From the NCBI RefSeq assembly GCF_000003605.2, contig NW_003132784.1:1-33765 (forward strand): a stretch of 33,765 nucleotides of DNA, in the 5' to 3' direction. The stretch comes from Saccoglossus kowalevskii. Taxonomy: Eukaryota; Hemichordata; Enteropneusta; Harrimaniidae. Within the stretch, counting starts at the first letter, position 1; each line of letters starts with the position of its first letter. The notes beneath the pieces were generated by a model. The model made no database searches and was not told the origin of the DNA. It saw nothing but the letters and a program-made list of their open reading frames with translations. This document shows positions 10,700 to 22,789 of the stretch, piece after piece. The position numbers were made by a program, and so were the translations under genes.

Positions 10700-10835
10700 G
10701 ATGGCATCCCGGTTATAGGCCCTGGGTATAAGCCGTTCCCTCTATTTTAGACATTTCATGAGTTGATGGCATCCCCGGTTATAGCCCTGGGTATAAGCCC
10801 TTCCTCTCTATTTAAGACATTAATGAGTTGATGGC
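10700..10835. repeat. Indel-disrupted monomers, possible seam
   Basis: Two monomers carry clustered single-base losses: CATCCCGGTTA near 10707, CTATTTTAGACATTTCATG near 10743, TATAGCCCTGGG near 10782 and CTATTTAAGACATTAATG near 10809. Sequence on both sides is regular. Losses confined to homopolymers suggest an unpolished stretch or a contig join, though real decay is possible. Confidence 0.7.
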
Positions 10836-12660
10836 ATCCCCGGTTATAGGCCCTGGGTATTAGCCCTTCCCCTCTATTTCAAGACATTTAATGAGTTGAT
10901 GGCATCCCCGGTTATAGGCCCTGGGTATAAGCCCTTCCCTCTATTTTAAGACATTTAATGAGTTGATGGCATCCCCGGTTATAGGCCCTGGGTATAAGCC
11001 CTTCCCTCTATTTTAAGACATTTAATGAGTTGATGGCATCCCCGGTTATAGGCCCTGGGTATTAGCCCTTCCCCTCTATTTCAAGACATTTAATGAGTTG
11101 ATGGCATCCCCGGTTATAGGCCCTGGGTATTAGCCCTTCCTCTCTATTTCAAGACATTTAATGAGTTGATGGCATCCCCGGTTATAGGCCCTGGGTATAA
11201 GCCCTTCCCTCTATTTTAAGACATTTAATGAGTTGATGGCATCCCCGGTTATAGGCCCTGGGTATTAGCCCTTCCTCTCTATTTCAAGACATTTAATGAG
11301 TTGATGGCATCCCCGGTTATAGGCCCTGGGTATTAGCCCTTCCCCTCTATTTCAAGACATTTAATGAGTTGATGGCATCCTCGGTTATAGGCCCTGGGTA
11401 TAAGCCCTTCCCTCTATTTTAAGACATTTAATGAGTTGATGGCATCCTCGGTTATAGGCCCTGGGTATAAGCCCTTCCTCTCTATTTTAAGACATTTAAT
11501 GAGTTGATGGCATCCCCGGTTATAGGCCCTGGGTATTAGCCCTTCCCCTCTATTTCAAGACATTTAATGAGTTGATGGCATCCCTGGTTATAGCCCCTGG
11601 GTATTAGCCCTTCTCCTCTATTTTAAGACATTTAATGAGTTGATGGCATCCCCGGGTATAGGCCCTGGGTATAAGCCCTTCCCCTCTATTTTAAGACATT
11701 TAATGAGTTGATGGCATCCCCGGTTATAGGCCCTGGGTATTAGCCCTTCCCCCCTATTTCAAGACATATAATGAGTTGATGGCATCCCCGGTTATAGGCC
11801 CTGGGTATTAGCCCTTCTCCTCTATTTTAAGACATTTAATGAGTTGATGGCATCCCCGGGTATAGGCCCTGGGTATAAGCCCTTCCCCTCTATTTTAAGA
11901 CATTTAATGAGTTGATGGCATCCCCGGTTATATGCCCTGGGTATTAGCCCTTCCCTCTATTTTAAGACATTTAATGAGTTGATGGCATCCCCGGTTATAG
12001 GCCCTGGGTATAAGCCCTTCCCCTCTATTTCAAGACATTTAATGAGTTGATGGCATCCCTGGTTATAGGCCCTGGGTATAAGCCCTTCCCCTCTATTTTA
12101 AGACATTTAATGAGTTGATGGCATCCCCGGTTATAGGCCCTGGGTATTAGCCCTTCTCCTCTATTTTAAGACATTTAATGAGTTGATGGCATCCCTGGTT
12201 ATAGGCCCTGGGTATTAGCCCTTCCCCTCTATTTTAAGACATTTAATGAGTTGATGGCATCCCCGGTTATAGCCCCTGGGTATTAGCCCTTCCCCTCTAT
12301 TTTAAGACATTTAATGAGTTGATGGCATCCCCGGTTATAGGCCCTGGGTATAAGCCCTTCTCCTCTATTTTAAGACATTTAATGAGTTGGTGACATCCCC
12401 GGTTATAGCCCCTGGGTATTAGCCCTTCCCTCTATTTTAAGACATTTAATGAGTTGATGGCATCCCCGGGTATAGGCCCTGGGTATTAGCCCTTCCCTCT
12501 ATTTTAAGACATTTAATGAGTTGATGGCATCCCCGGTTATAGGCCCTGGGTATAAGCCCTTCTCCTCTATTTTAAGACATTTAATGAGTTGATGGCATCC
12601 CCGGTTATAGCCCCTGGGTATTAGCCCTTCCCTCTATTTTAAGACATTTAATGAGTTGAT

Positions 12661-13317
12661 GGCATCCCCGGGTATAGGCCCTGGGTATAAGCCCTTCCCC
12701 TCTATTTTAAGACATTTAATGAGTTGATGGCATCCCCGGTTATAGGCCCTGGGTATAAGCCCTTCCCCTCTATTTTAAGACATTTAATGAGTTGATGGCA
12801 TCCCCGGTTATAGGCCCTGGGTATTAGCCCTTCCCCTCTATTTTAAGACATTTAATGAGTTGATGGCATCCCCGGTTATAGGCCCTGGGTATAAGCCCTT
12901 CCCTCTATTTTAAGACATTTAATGAGTTGATGGCATCCTCAGTTATAGGCCCTGGGTATAAGCCCTTCCTCTCTATTTTAAGACATTTAATGAGTTGATG
13001 GCATCCCCGGTTATAGGCCCTGGGTGTTAGCCCTTCCCCTCTATTTCAATACATTTAATGAGTTGATGGCATCCCCGGGTATAGGCCCTGGGTATAAGCC
13101 CTTCCCCTCTATTTTAAGACATTTAATGAGTTGATGGCATCCCCGGTTATAGGCCCTGGGTGTTAGCCCTTCCCCTCTATTTCAATACATTTAATGAGTT
13201 GATGGCATCCCCGGGTATAGGCCCTGGGTATAAGCCCTTCCCCTCTATTTTAAGACATTTAATGAGTTGATGGCATCCTCAGTTATAGGCCCTGGGTATA
13301 AGCCCTTCCTCTCTATT
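12661..13317. repeat. Left copy of a duplicate pair 11,980 bp apart
   Basis: This block of nearly ten monomers recurs at 24641-25297 at a constant offset of 11,980 bp. It contains CCTCAG monomers and two monomers with the otherwise rare pair of marks GGGTGTTAG and TTTCAATACATT. I see no difference between 12741 and about 13314. Upstream, from 12661 to 12740, the only differences are one gained C and one lost T in the distant copy, which cancel in length. Confidence 0.88.
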
Positions 13318-14668
13318 TTAAGACATTTAATGAGTTGATGGCATCCCCGGTTATAGGCCCTGGGTATAAGCCCTTCCCCTCTATTTTAAGACATTTAATG
13401 AGTTGATGGCATCCCCGGTTATAGGCCCTGGGTATAAGCCCTTCCCTCTATTTTAAGACATTTAATGAGTTGATGGCATCCCCGGTTATAGGCCCTGGGT
13501 ATAAGCCCTTCCCTCTATTTTAAGACATTTAATGAGTTGATGGCATCCCCGGTTATAGGCCCTGGGTATTAGCCCTTCCCCTCTATTTCAAGACATTTAA
13601 TGAGTTGATGGCATCCCTGGTTATAGGCCCTGGGTATTAGCCCTTCCCCCTATTTCAAGACATTTAATGAGTTGATGGCATCCTCGGTTATAGGCCCTGG
13701 GTATAAGCCCTTCCCTCTATTTTAAGACATTTAATGAGTTGATGGCATCCCCGGTTATAGGCCCTGGGTATAAGCCCTTCCTCTCTATTTTAAGACATTT
13801 AATGAGTTGATGGCATCCCCGGTTATAGGCCCTGGGTATAAGCCCTTCCCTCTATTTTAAGACATATAATGAGTTGATGGCATCCCCGGTTATAGGCCCT
13901 GGGTATAAGCCCTTCCTCTCTATTTTAAGACATTTAATGAGTTGATGGCATCCCCGGTTATAGGCCCTGGGTATTAGCCCTTCCCCTCTATTTCAAGACA
14001 TTTAATGAGTTGATGGCATCCCCGGTTATAGGCCCTGGGTATAAGCCCTTCCTCTCTATTTCAAGACATTTAATGAGTTGATGGCATCCCCGGTTATAGG
14101 CCCTGGGTATAAGCCCTTCCCCTCTATTTTAAGACATTTAATGAGTTGATGGCATCCCCGGTTATAGGCCCTGGGTATTAGCCCTTCCTCTCTATTTTAA
14201 GACATTTAATGAGTTGATGGCATCCCCGGTTATAGCCCCTGGGTATTAGCCCTTCTCCTCTATTTTAAGACATTTAATGAGTTGATGGCATCCCCGGTTA
14301 TAGGCCCTGGGTATAAGCCCTTCCTCTCTATTTCAAGACATTTAATGAGTTGATGGCATCCCCGGTTATAGGCCCTGGGTATTAGCCCTTCCCCTCTATT
14401 TCAAGACATTTAATGAGTTGATGGCATCCCCGGTTATAGGCCCTGGGTATAAGCCCTTCCTCTCTATTTTAAGACATTTAATGAGTTGATGGCATCCCCG
14501 GTTATAGGCCCTGGGTATAAGCCCTTCCCTCTATTTTAAGATATTTAATGAGTTGATGGCATCCCCGGTTATAGGCCCTGGGTATTAGCCCTTCCCCTCT
14601 ATTTCAAGACATTTAATGAGTTGATGGCATCCCCGGTTATAGGCCCTGGGTATAAGCCCTTCCCTCTA

Positions 14669-16364
14669 TTTTAAGACATTTAATGAGTTGATGGCATCCC
14701 CGGTTATAGGCCCTGGGTATAAGCCCTTCCCTCTATTTTAAGACATTTAATGAGTTGATGGCATCCCCGGTTATAGGCCCTGGGTATTAGCCCTTCCCCT
14801 CTATTTCAAGACATTTAATGAGTTGATGGCATCCCCGGTTATAGGCCCCTGGGTATTAGCCCTTCCTCTCTATTTCAAGACATTTAATGAGTTGATGGCA
14901 TCCTCGGTTATAGGCCCTGGGTATAAGCCCTTCCTCTCTATTTCAAGACATTTAATGAGTTGATGGCATCCTCGGTTATAGGCCCTGGGTATAAGCCCTT
15001 CCCTCTATTTTAAGACATTTAATGAGTTGATGGCATCCCCGGTTATAGGCCCTGGGTATAAGCCCTTCCTCTCTATTTTAAGACATTTAATGAGTTGATG
15101 GCATCCCCGGTTATAGGCCCTGGGTATAAGCCCTTCCCTCTATTTTAAGACATATAATGAGTTGATGGCATCCCCGGTTATAGGCCCTGGGTATAAGCCC
15201 TTCCCCTCTATTTTAAGACATTTAATGAGTTGATGGCATCCCCGGTTATAGGCCCTGGGTATAAGCCCTTCCTCTCTATTTTAAGACATTTAATGAGTTG
15301 ATGGCATCCCCGGTTATAGGCCCTGGGTATTAGCCCTTCCCCTCTATTTTAAGACATTTAATGAGTTGATGGCATCCCCGGTTATAGGCCCTGGGTATAA
15401 GCCCTTCCCCTCTATTTTAAGACATTTAATGAGTTGATGGCATCCCTGGTTATAGGCCCTGGGTATAAGCCCTTCCTCTCTATTTTAAGACATATAATGA
15501 GTTGATGGCATCCCCGGTTATAGGCCCTGGGTATAAGCCCTTCCTCTCTATTTTAAGACATTTAATGAGTTGATGGCATCCCCGGTTATAGGCCCTGGGT
15601 ATAAGCCCTTCCCTCTATTTTAAGACATTTAATGAGTTGATGGCATCCCCGGTTATAGGCCCTGGGTATTAGCCCTTCCCCTCTATTTCAAGACATTTAA
15701 TGAGTTGATGGCATCCCCGGTTATAGGCCCCTGGGTATTAGCCCTTCCTCTCTATTTCAAGACATTTAATGAGTTGATGGCATCCTCGGTTATAGGCCCT
15801 GGGTATAAGCCCTTCCTCTCTATTTCAAGACATTTAATGAGTTGATGGCATCCTCGGTTATAGGCCCTGGGTATAAGCCCTTCCCTCTATTTTAAGACAT
15901 TTAATGAGTTGATGGCATCCCCGGTTATAGGCCCTGGGTATAAGCCCTTCCTCTCTATTTTAAGACATTTAATGAGTTGATGGCATCCCCGGTTATAGGC
16001 CCTGGGTATAAGCCCTTCCCTCTATTTTAAGACATATAATGAGTTGATGGCATCCCCGGTTATAGGCCCTGGGTATAAGCCCTTCCCCTCTATTTTAAGA
16101 CATTTAATGAGTTGATGGCATCCCCGGTTATAGGCCCTGGGTATAAGCCCTTCCTCTCTATTTTAAGACATTTAATGAGTTGATGGCATCCCCGGTTATA
16201 GGCCCTGGGTATTAGCCCTTCCCCTCTATTTTAAGACATTTAATGAGTTGATGGCATCCCCGGTTATAGGCCCTGGGTATAAGCCCTTCCCCTCTATTTT
16301 AAGACATTTAATGAGTTGATGGCATCCCTGGTTATAGGCCCTGGGTATAAGCCCTTCCTCTCTA
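14669..16364. repeat. 13-monomer higher-order repeat, 882-bp period
   Basis: Twelve monomers at 14669-15482 recur at 15551-16364, 882 bp (13 monomers) apart. The GGCCCCTGGG mark lies at 14844 and 15726; other shared marks are two successive TTTC/CCTCGG monomers, one CATATA monomer and a CCCTGG/CCTCTCT monomer. The parts I compared base by base are identical, and the rest agrees mark by mark. The thirteenth monomer (15483-15550, CATATA with CCTCTCT) is not repeated after the second copy. Part of the order also matches 6280-6620, so the unit is related to the 1017-bp repeat. Confidence 0.9.
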
Positions 16365-19300
16365 TTTTAAGACATTTAATGAGTTGATGGCATCCCCGGT
16401 TATAGGCCCTGGGTATTAGCCCTTCCCCTCTATTTCAAGACATTTAATGAGTTGATGGCATCCCCGGTTATAGGCCCTGGGTATAAGCCCTTCCTCTCTA
16501 TTTTAAGACATTTAATGAGTTGATGGCATCCCCGGGTATAGGCCCTGGGTATTAGCCCTTCCCCTCTATTTCAAGACATTTAATGAGTTGATGGCATCCC
16601 TGGTTATAGGCCCTGGGTATTAGCCCTTCTCCTCTATTTTAAGACATTTAATGAGTTGATGGCATCCCCGGGTATAGGCCCTGGGTATAAGCCCTTCCCC
16701 TCTATTTTAAGACATTTAATGAGTTGATGGCATCCCCGGTTATAGGCCCTGGGTATAAGCCCTTCCTCTCTATTTCAAGACATTTAATGAGTTGATGGCA
16801 TCCCCGGTTATAGGCCCTGGGTATTAGCCCTTCTCCTCTATTTTAAGACATTTAATGAGTTGATGGCATCCCTGGTTATAGGCCCTGGGTATTAGCCCTT
16901 CCTCTCTATTTTAAGACATTTAATGAGTTGATGGCATCCCCGGTTATAGGCCCTGGGTATAAGCCCTTCCTCTCTATTTTAAGACATTTAATGAGTTGAT
17001 GGCATCCCCGGTTATAGGCCCTGGGTATAAGCCCTTCCCTCTATTTTAAGACATATAATGAGTTGATGGCATCCCCGGTTATAGGCCCTGGGTATAAGCC
17101 CTTCCTCTCTATTTCAAGACATTTAATGAGTTGATGGCATCCCCGGTTATAGCCCCTGGGTATTAGCCCTTCCTCTCTATTTTAAGACATTTAATGAGTT
17201 GATGGCATCCCCGGTTATAGGCCCTGGATATTAGCCCTTCCTCTCTATTTTAAGACATTTAATGAGTTGATGGCATCCCCGGTTATAGGCCCTGGGTATA
17301 AGCCCTTCCCTCTATTTTAAGACATTTAATGAGTTGATGGCATCCCCGGTTATAGGCCCTGGGTATTAGCCCTTCCCCTCTATTTTAAAACATTTAATGA
17401 GTTGATGGCATCCCCGGTTATAGGCCCTGGGTATAAGCCCTTCCCTCTATTTTAAGACATATAATGAGTTGATGGCATCCCCGGTTATAGGCCCTGGGTA
17501 TAAGCCCTTCCTCTCTATTTTAAGACATTTAATGAGTTGATGGCATCCCCGGTTATAGGCCCTGGGTATTAGCCCTTCCCCTCTATTTCAAGACATTTAA
17601 TGAGTTGATGCCATCCCCGGTTATAGGCCCTGGGTATAAGCCCTTCCTCTCTATTTCAAGACATTTAATGAGTTGATGGCATCCCCGGTTATAGGCCCTG
17701 GGTATAAGCCCTTCCTCTCTATTTCAAGACATTTAATGAGTTGATGGCATCCCCGGTTATAGGCCCTGGGTATAAGCCCTTCCCCTCTATTTTAAGACAT
17801 TTAATGAGTTGATGGCATCCCCGGTTATAGGCCCTGGGTATAAGCCCTTCCCTCTATTTTAAGACATTTAATGAGTTGATGGCATCCCCGGTTATAGGCC
17901 CTGGGTATAAGCCCTTCCCTCTATTTTAAGACATTTAATGAGTTGATGGCATCCCCGGTTATAGGCCCTGGGTATTAGCCCTTCCCCTCTATTTCAAGAC
18001 ATTTAATGAGTTGATGGCATCCTCGGTTATAGGCCCTGGGTATAAGCCCTTCCCTCTATTTCAAGACATTTAATGAGTTGATGGCATCCCCGGGTATAGG
18101 CCCTGGGTATAAGCCCTTCCCTCTATTTTAAGACATTTAATGAGTTGATGGCATCCCCGGTGTATAGGCCCTGGGTATAAGCCCTTCCCTCTATTTTAAG
18201 ACATTTAATGAGTTGATGGCATCCCCGGGTATAGGCCCTGGGTATAAGCCCTTCCCCTCTATTTTAAGACATTTAATGAGTTGATGGCATCCTCAGTTAT
18301 AGGCCCTGGGTATAAGCCCTTCCTCTCTATTTTAAGACATTTAATGAGTTGATGGCATCCCCGGTTATAGGCCCTGGGTATAAGCCCTTCCCCTCTATTT
18401 TAAGACATTTAATGAGTTGATGGCATCCCCGGTTATAGGCCCTGGGTATAAGCCCTTCCCCTCTATTTCAAGACATTTAATGAGTTGATGGCATCCCCGG
18501 TTATAGGTCCTGGGTATTAGCCCTTCCTCTCTATTTTAAGACATTTAATGAGTTGATGGCATCCCCGGTTATAGGCCCTGGGTATAAGCCCTTCCCCTCT
18601 ATTTCAAGACATTTAATGAGTTGATGGCATCCCCGGTTATAGGCCCTGGGTATTAGCCCTTCCCCTCTATTTTAAGACATTTAATGAGTTGATGGCATCC
18701 CCGGTTATAGGCCCTGGGTATTAGCCCTTCCCCTCTATTTCAAGACATTTAATGAGTTGATGGCATCCCCGGTTATAGGCCCTGGGTATAAGCCCTTCCT
18801 CTCTATTTTAAGACATTTAATGAGTTGATGGCATCCCCGGTTATAGGCCCTGGGTATTAGCCCTTCCCCTCTATTTCAAGACATTTAATGAGTTGATGGC
18901 ATCCCCGGTTATAGGCCCTGGGTATAAGCCCTTCCTCTCTATTTTAAGACATTTAATGAGTTGATGGCATCCCCGGTTATAGGCCCTGGGTATTAGCCCT
19001 TCCCCTCTATTTCAAGACATTTAATGAGTTGATGGCATCCCCGGTTATAGGCCCTGGGTATAAGCCCTTCCTCTCTATTTCAAGACATTTAATGAGTTGA
19101 TGGCATCCCCGGTTATAGGCCCTGGGTATAAGCCCTTCCCCTCTATTTTAAGACATTTAATGAGTTGATGGCATCCCCGGTTATAGGCCCTGGGTATAAG
19201 CCCTTCCCTCTATTTTAAGACATTTAATGAGTTGATGGCATCCCCGGTTATAGGCCCTGGGTATAAGCCCTTCCCTCTATTTTAAGACATTTAATGAGTT

Positions 19301-19683
19301 GATGGCATCCCCGGTTATAGGCCCTGGGTATTAGCCCTTCCCCTCTATTTCAAGACATTTAATGAGTTGATGGCATCCCCGGTTATAGGCCCTGGGTATA
19401 AGCCCTTCCCCTCTATTTCAAGACATTTAATGAGTTGATGGCATCCTCGGTTATAGGCCCTGGGTATAAGCCCTTCCCTCTATTTTAAGACATTTAATGA
19501 GTTGATGGCATCCCCGGTTATAGGCCCTGGGTATAAGCCCTTCCTCTCTATTTTAAGACATTTAATGAGTTGATGGCATCCCCGGTTATAGGCCCTGGGT
19601 ATAAGCCCTTCCCTCTATTTTAAGACATTTAATGAGTTGATGGCATCCCCGGTTATAGCCCTGGTATTAGCCCTTCTCCTCTA

Positions 19684-20154
19684 TTTTAAGACATTTAATG
19701 AGTTGATGGCATCCCCGGGTATAGGCCCTGGGTATAAGCCCTTCCCTCTATTTCAAGACATTTAATGAGTTGATGGCATCCTCGGTTATAGGCCCTGGGT
19801 ATAAGCCTTTCCCTCTATTTTAAGACATTTAATGAGTTGATGGCATCCCCGGTTATAGGCCCTGGGTATAAGCCCTTCCCCTCTATTTTAAGACATTTAA
19901 TGAGTTGATGGCATCCCCGGTTATAGGCCCTGGGTATGAGCCCTTCCCTCTATTTCAAGACATTTAATGAGTTGATGGCATCCTCGGTTATAGGCCCTGG
20001 GTATAAGCCCTTCCCTCTATTTTAAGACATTTAATGAGTTGATGGCATCCCCGGTTATAGGCCCTGGGTATTAGCCCTTCCCCTCTATTTTAAGACATTT
20101 AATGAGTTGATAGCATCCCTGGTTATAGGCCCTGGGTATAAGCCCTTCCCTCTA
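19684..20154. repeat. Right copy of the 17,802-bp-spaced duplicate pair
   Basis: It matches 1882-2352 in seven successive monomers, including GCCTTT at 19805 and GATAGC with CCCTGG at 20109. It opens the flank-like island. Just upstream, at about 19658, the degraded monomer TATAGCCCTGGTATTAG has lost single bases, which could mark the recombination junction or a sequencing fault. Confidence 0.85.
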
Positions 20155-21590
20155 TTTTAAGACATTTAATGAGTTGATGGCATCCTCGGTTATAGGCCCT
20201 GGGTATAAGCCCTTCCCTCTATTTTAAGACATTTAATGAGTTGATGGCATCCCCGGTTATAGGCCCTGGGTATTAGCCCTTCCCCTCTATTTTAAGACAT
20301 TTAATGAGTTGATGGCATCCTCGGTTATAGGCCCTGGGTATAAGCCCTTCCCTCTATTTTAAGACATTTAATGAGTTGATGGCATCCCAGGTTATAGGCC
20401 CTGGGTATAAGCCCTTCCCTCTATTTCAAGACATTTAATGAGTTGATGGCATCCTCGGTTATAGGCCCTGGGTATAAGCCCTTCCCTCTATTTTAAGACA
20501 TTTAATGAGTTGATGGCATCCCTGGTTATAGGCCCTGGGTATTAGCCCTTTCCCCTCTATTCAAGACATTTAATGAGTTGATGGCATCCTCGGTTATAGG
20601 CCCTGGGTATAAGCCCTTCCCTCTATTTTAAGACATTTAATGAGTTGATGGCATCCCAGGTTATAGGCCCTGGGTATAAGCCCTTCCCTCTATTTTAAGA
20701 CATTTAATGAGTTGATGGCATCCCTGGTTATAGGCCCTGGGTATTCGCCCTTCCCCCTATTTCAAGACATTTAATGAGTTGATGGCATCCTCGGTTATAG
20801 GCCCTGGGTATAAGCCCTTCCCTCTATTTTAAGACATTTAATGAGTTGATGGCATCCTCGGTTATAGGCCCTGGGTATAAGCCCTTCCCTCTATTTTAAG
20901 ACATTTAATGAGTTGATGGCATCCCAGGTTATAGGCCCTGGGTATAAGCCCTTCCCTCTATTTTAAGACATTTAATGAGTTGATGGCATCCTCGGTTATA
21001 GGCCCTGGGTATAAGCCCTTCCCTCTATTTTAAGACATTTAATGAGTTGATGGCATCCCAGGTTATAGGCCCTGGGTATAAGCCCTTCCCTCTATTTTAA
21101 GACATTTAATGAGTTGATGGCATCCCAGGTTATAGGCCCTGGGTATAAGCCCTTCCCTCTATTTTAAGACATTTAATGAGTTGATGGCATCCTCGGTTAT
21201 AGGCCCTGGGTATAAGCCCTTCCCTCTATTTTAAGACATTTAATGAGTTGATGGCATCCCCGGTTATAGGCCCTGGGTATAAGCCCTTCCCTCTATTTTA
21301 AGACATTTAATGAGTTGATGGCATCCTCGGTTATAGGCCCTGGGTATAAGCCCTTCCCCTCTATTTTAAGACATTTAATGAGTTGATGGCATCCCCGGTT
21401 ATAGGCCCTGGGTATAAGCCCTTCCCTCTATTTTAAGACATTTAATGAGTTGATGGCATCCCCAGTTATAGGCCCTGGGTATAAGCCCTTCCCTCTATTT
21501 TAAGACATTTAATGAGTTGATGGCATCCCCGGTTATAGGCCCTGGGTATTAGCCCTTCCCCTCTATTTCAAGACATTTAATGAGTTGATG
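19684..21590. repeat. Flank-like island inside the core
   Basis: About 28 monomers lack CCTCTCT, CATATA and TAGCCCC and instead carry CCTCGG, CCCAGG and CCCTGG joints plus one TATTCG copy (near 20743), the marks of the left and right zones. Two parts can be traced to the left zone: 19684-20154 (offset 17,802) and about 21057-21380, which follows the order CCCAGG, CCCAGG, CCTCGG, CCCCGG, CCTCGG seen at 835-1160 (offset 20,222). The two parts are in swapped order compared with the left zone, so this is not one simple collinear copy. Confidence 0.75.
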
Positions 21591-21973
21591 GCATCCCCGG
21601 TTATAGGCCCCTGGGTATTAGCCCTTCCCCCTATTTCAAGACATTTAATGAGTTGATGGCATCCTCGGTTATAGGCCCCTGGGTATAAGCCCTTCCCCCT
21701 ATTTCAAGACATTTAATGAGTTGATGGCATCCCCGGTTATAGGCCCCTGGGTATAAGCCCTTCCTCTCTATTTCAAGACATTTAATGAGTTGATGGCATC
21801 CTCGGTTATAGGCCCTGGGTATAAGCCCTTCCCTCTATTTTAAGACATTTAATGAGTTGATGGCATCCCCGGTTATAGGCCCTGGGTATAAGCCCTTCCT
21901 CTCTATTTTAAGACATTTAATGAGTTGATGGCATCCCCGGTTATAGGCCCTGGGTATTAGCCCTTCCCCTCTA

Positions 21974-22789
21974 TTTCAAGACATTTAATGAGTTGATGGC
22001 ATCCCCGGGTATAGGCCCTGGGTATAAGCCCTTCCCCTCTATTTTAAGACATTTAATGAGTTGATGGCATCCTCAGTTATAGGCCCTGGGTATAAGCCCT
22101 TCCTCTCTATTTTAAGATATTTAATGAGTTGATGGCATCCCCGGGTATAGGCCCTGGGTATAAGCCCTTCCCCTCTATTTTAAGACATTTAATGAGTTGA
22201 TGGCATCCTCAGTTATAGGCCCTGGGTATAAGCCCTTCCTCTCTATTTCAAGACATTTAATGAGTTGATGGCATCCCCGGTTATAGCCCCTGGGTATTAG
22301 CCCTTCTCCTCTATTTTAAGACATTTAATGAGTTGATGGCATCCCCGGGTATAGGCCCTGGGTATAAGCCCTTCCCCTCTATTTTAAGACATTTAATGAG
22401 TTGATGGCATCCCCGGGTATAGGCCCTGGGTATAAGCCCTTCCCCTCTATTTTAAGACATTTAATGAGTTGATGGCATCCTCAGTTATAGGCCCTGGGTA
22501 TAAGCCCTTCCTCTCTATTTTAAGATATTTAATGAGTTGATGGCATCCCCGGGTATAGGCCCTGGGTATAAGCCCTTCCCCTCTATTTTAAGACATTTAA
22601 TGAGTTGATGGCATCCTCAGTTATAGGCCCTGGGTATAAGCCCTTCCTCTCTATTTCAAGACATTTAATGAGTTGATGGCATCCCCGGTTATAGCCCCTG
22701 GGTATTAGCCCTTCTCCTCTATTTTAAGACATTTAATGAGTTGATGGCATCCCCGGTTATAGGCCCTGGGTATAAGCCCTTCCCCTCTA
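21974..22789. repeat. Two copies of a 408-bp six-monomer higher-order repeat
   Basis: The units are 21974-22381 and 22382-22789, each six 68-bp monomers: [CCCCGGG], [CCTCAG, CCTCTCT], [AAGATATTT, CCCCGGG], [CCTCAG, CCTCTCT], [TTTC, TAGCCCC, TATTAG, CTCCTCT], then [CCCCGGG] in copy one or [CCCCGG] in copy two. The rare GATATTT mark lies at 22116 and 22524, exactly 408 bp apart. The first monomer starts TTTC in copy one and TTTT in copy two. Few differences imply a young duplication. Confidence 0.9.

Larger units (their letters stand above)
4981..19683. repeat. Homogenised core of the array (CCTCTCT/CATATA zone)
   Basis: About 217 monomers make up this core. The CCTCTCT tract appears first at 4981 and is frequent from there to about 19550, apart from local gaps. 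CATATA monomers recur, for example at 5611, 6628, 7576, 8931, 13862, 15150, 16032 and 17460. TAGCCCC and CCCCGGG forms are common, while CCCAGG and TATTCG are absent in what I read. Blocks of 9 to 12 monomers recur almost unchanged at spacings of 882 to 1017 bp. Low divergence with clear higher-order repeats indicates that this part was amplified more recently than the flanks (inference from satellite biology). Confidence 0.75.

Noticed and set aside
20743-20760. CENP-B box in TATTCG monomers
   Set aside because: TTCG is present, but the spaced A and the CGGG half of the known consensus do not follow at the required distance. CCCCGGG monomers also lack the correctly placed TTCG.
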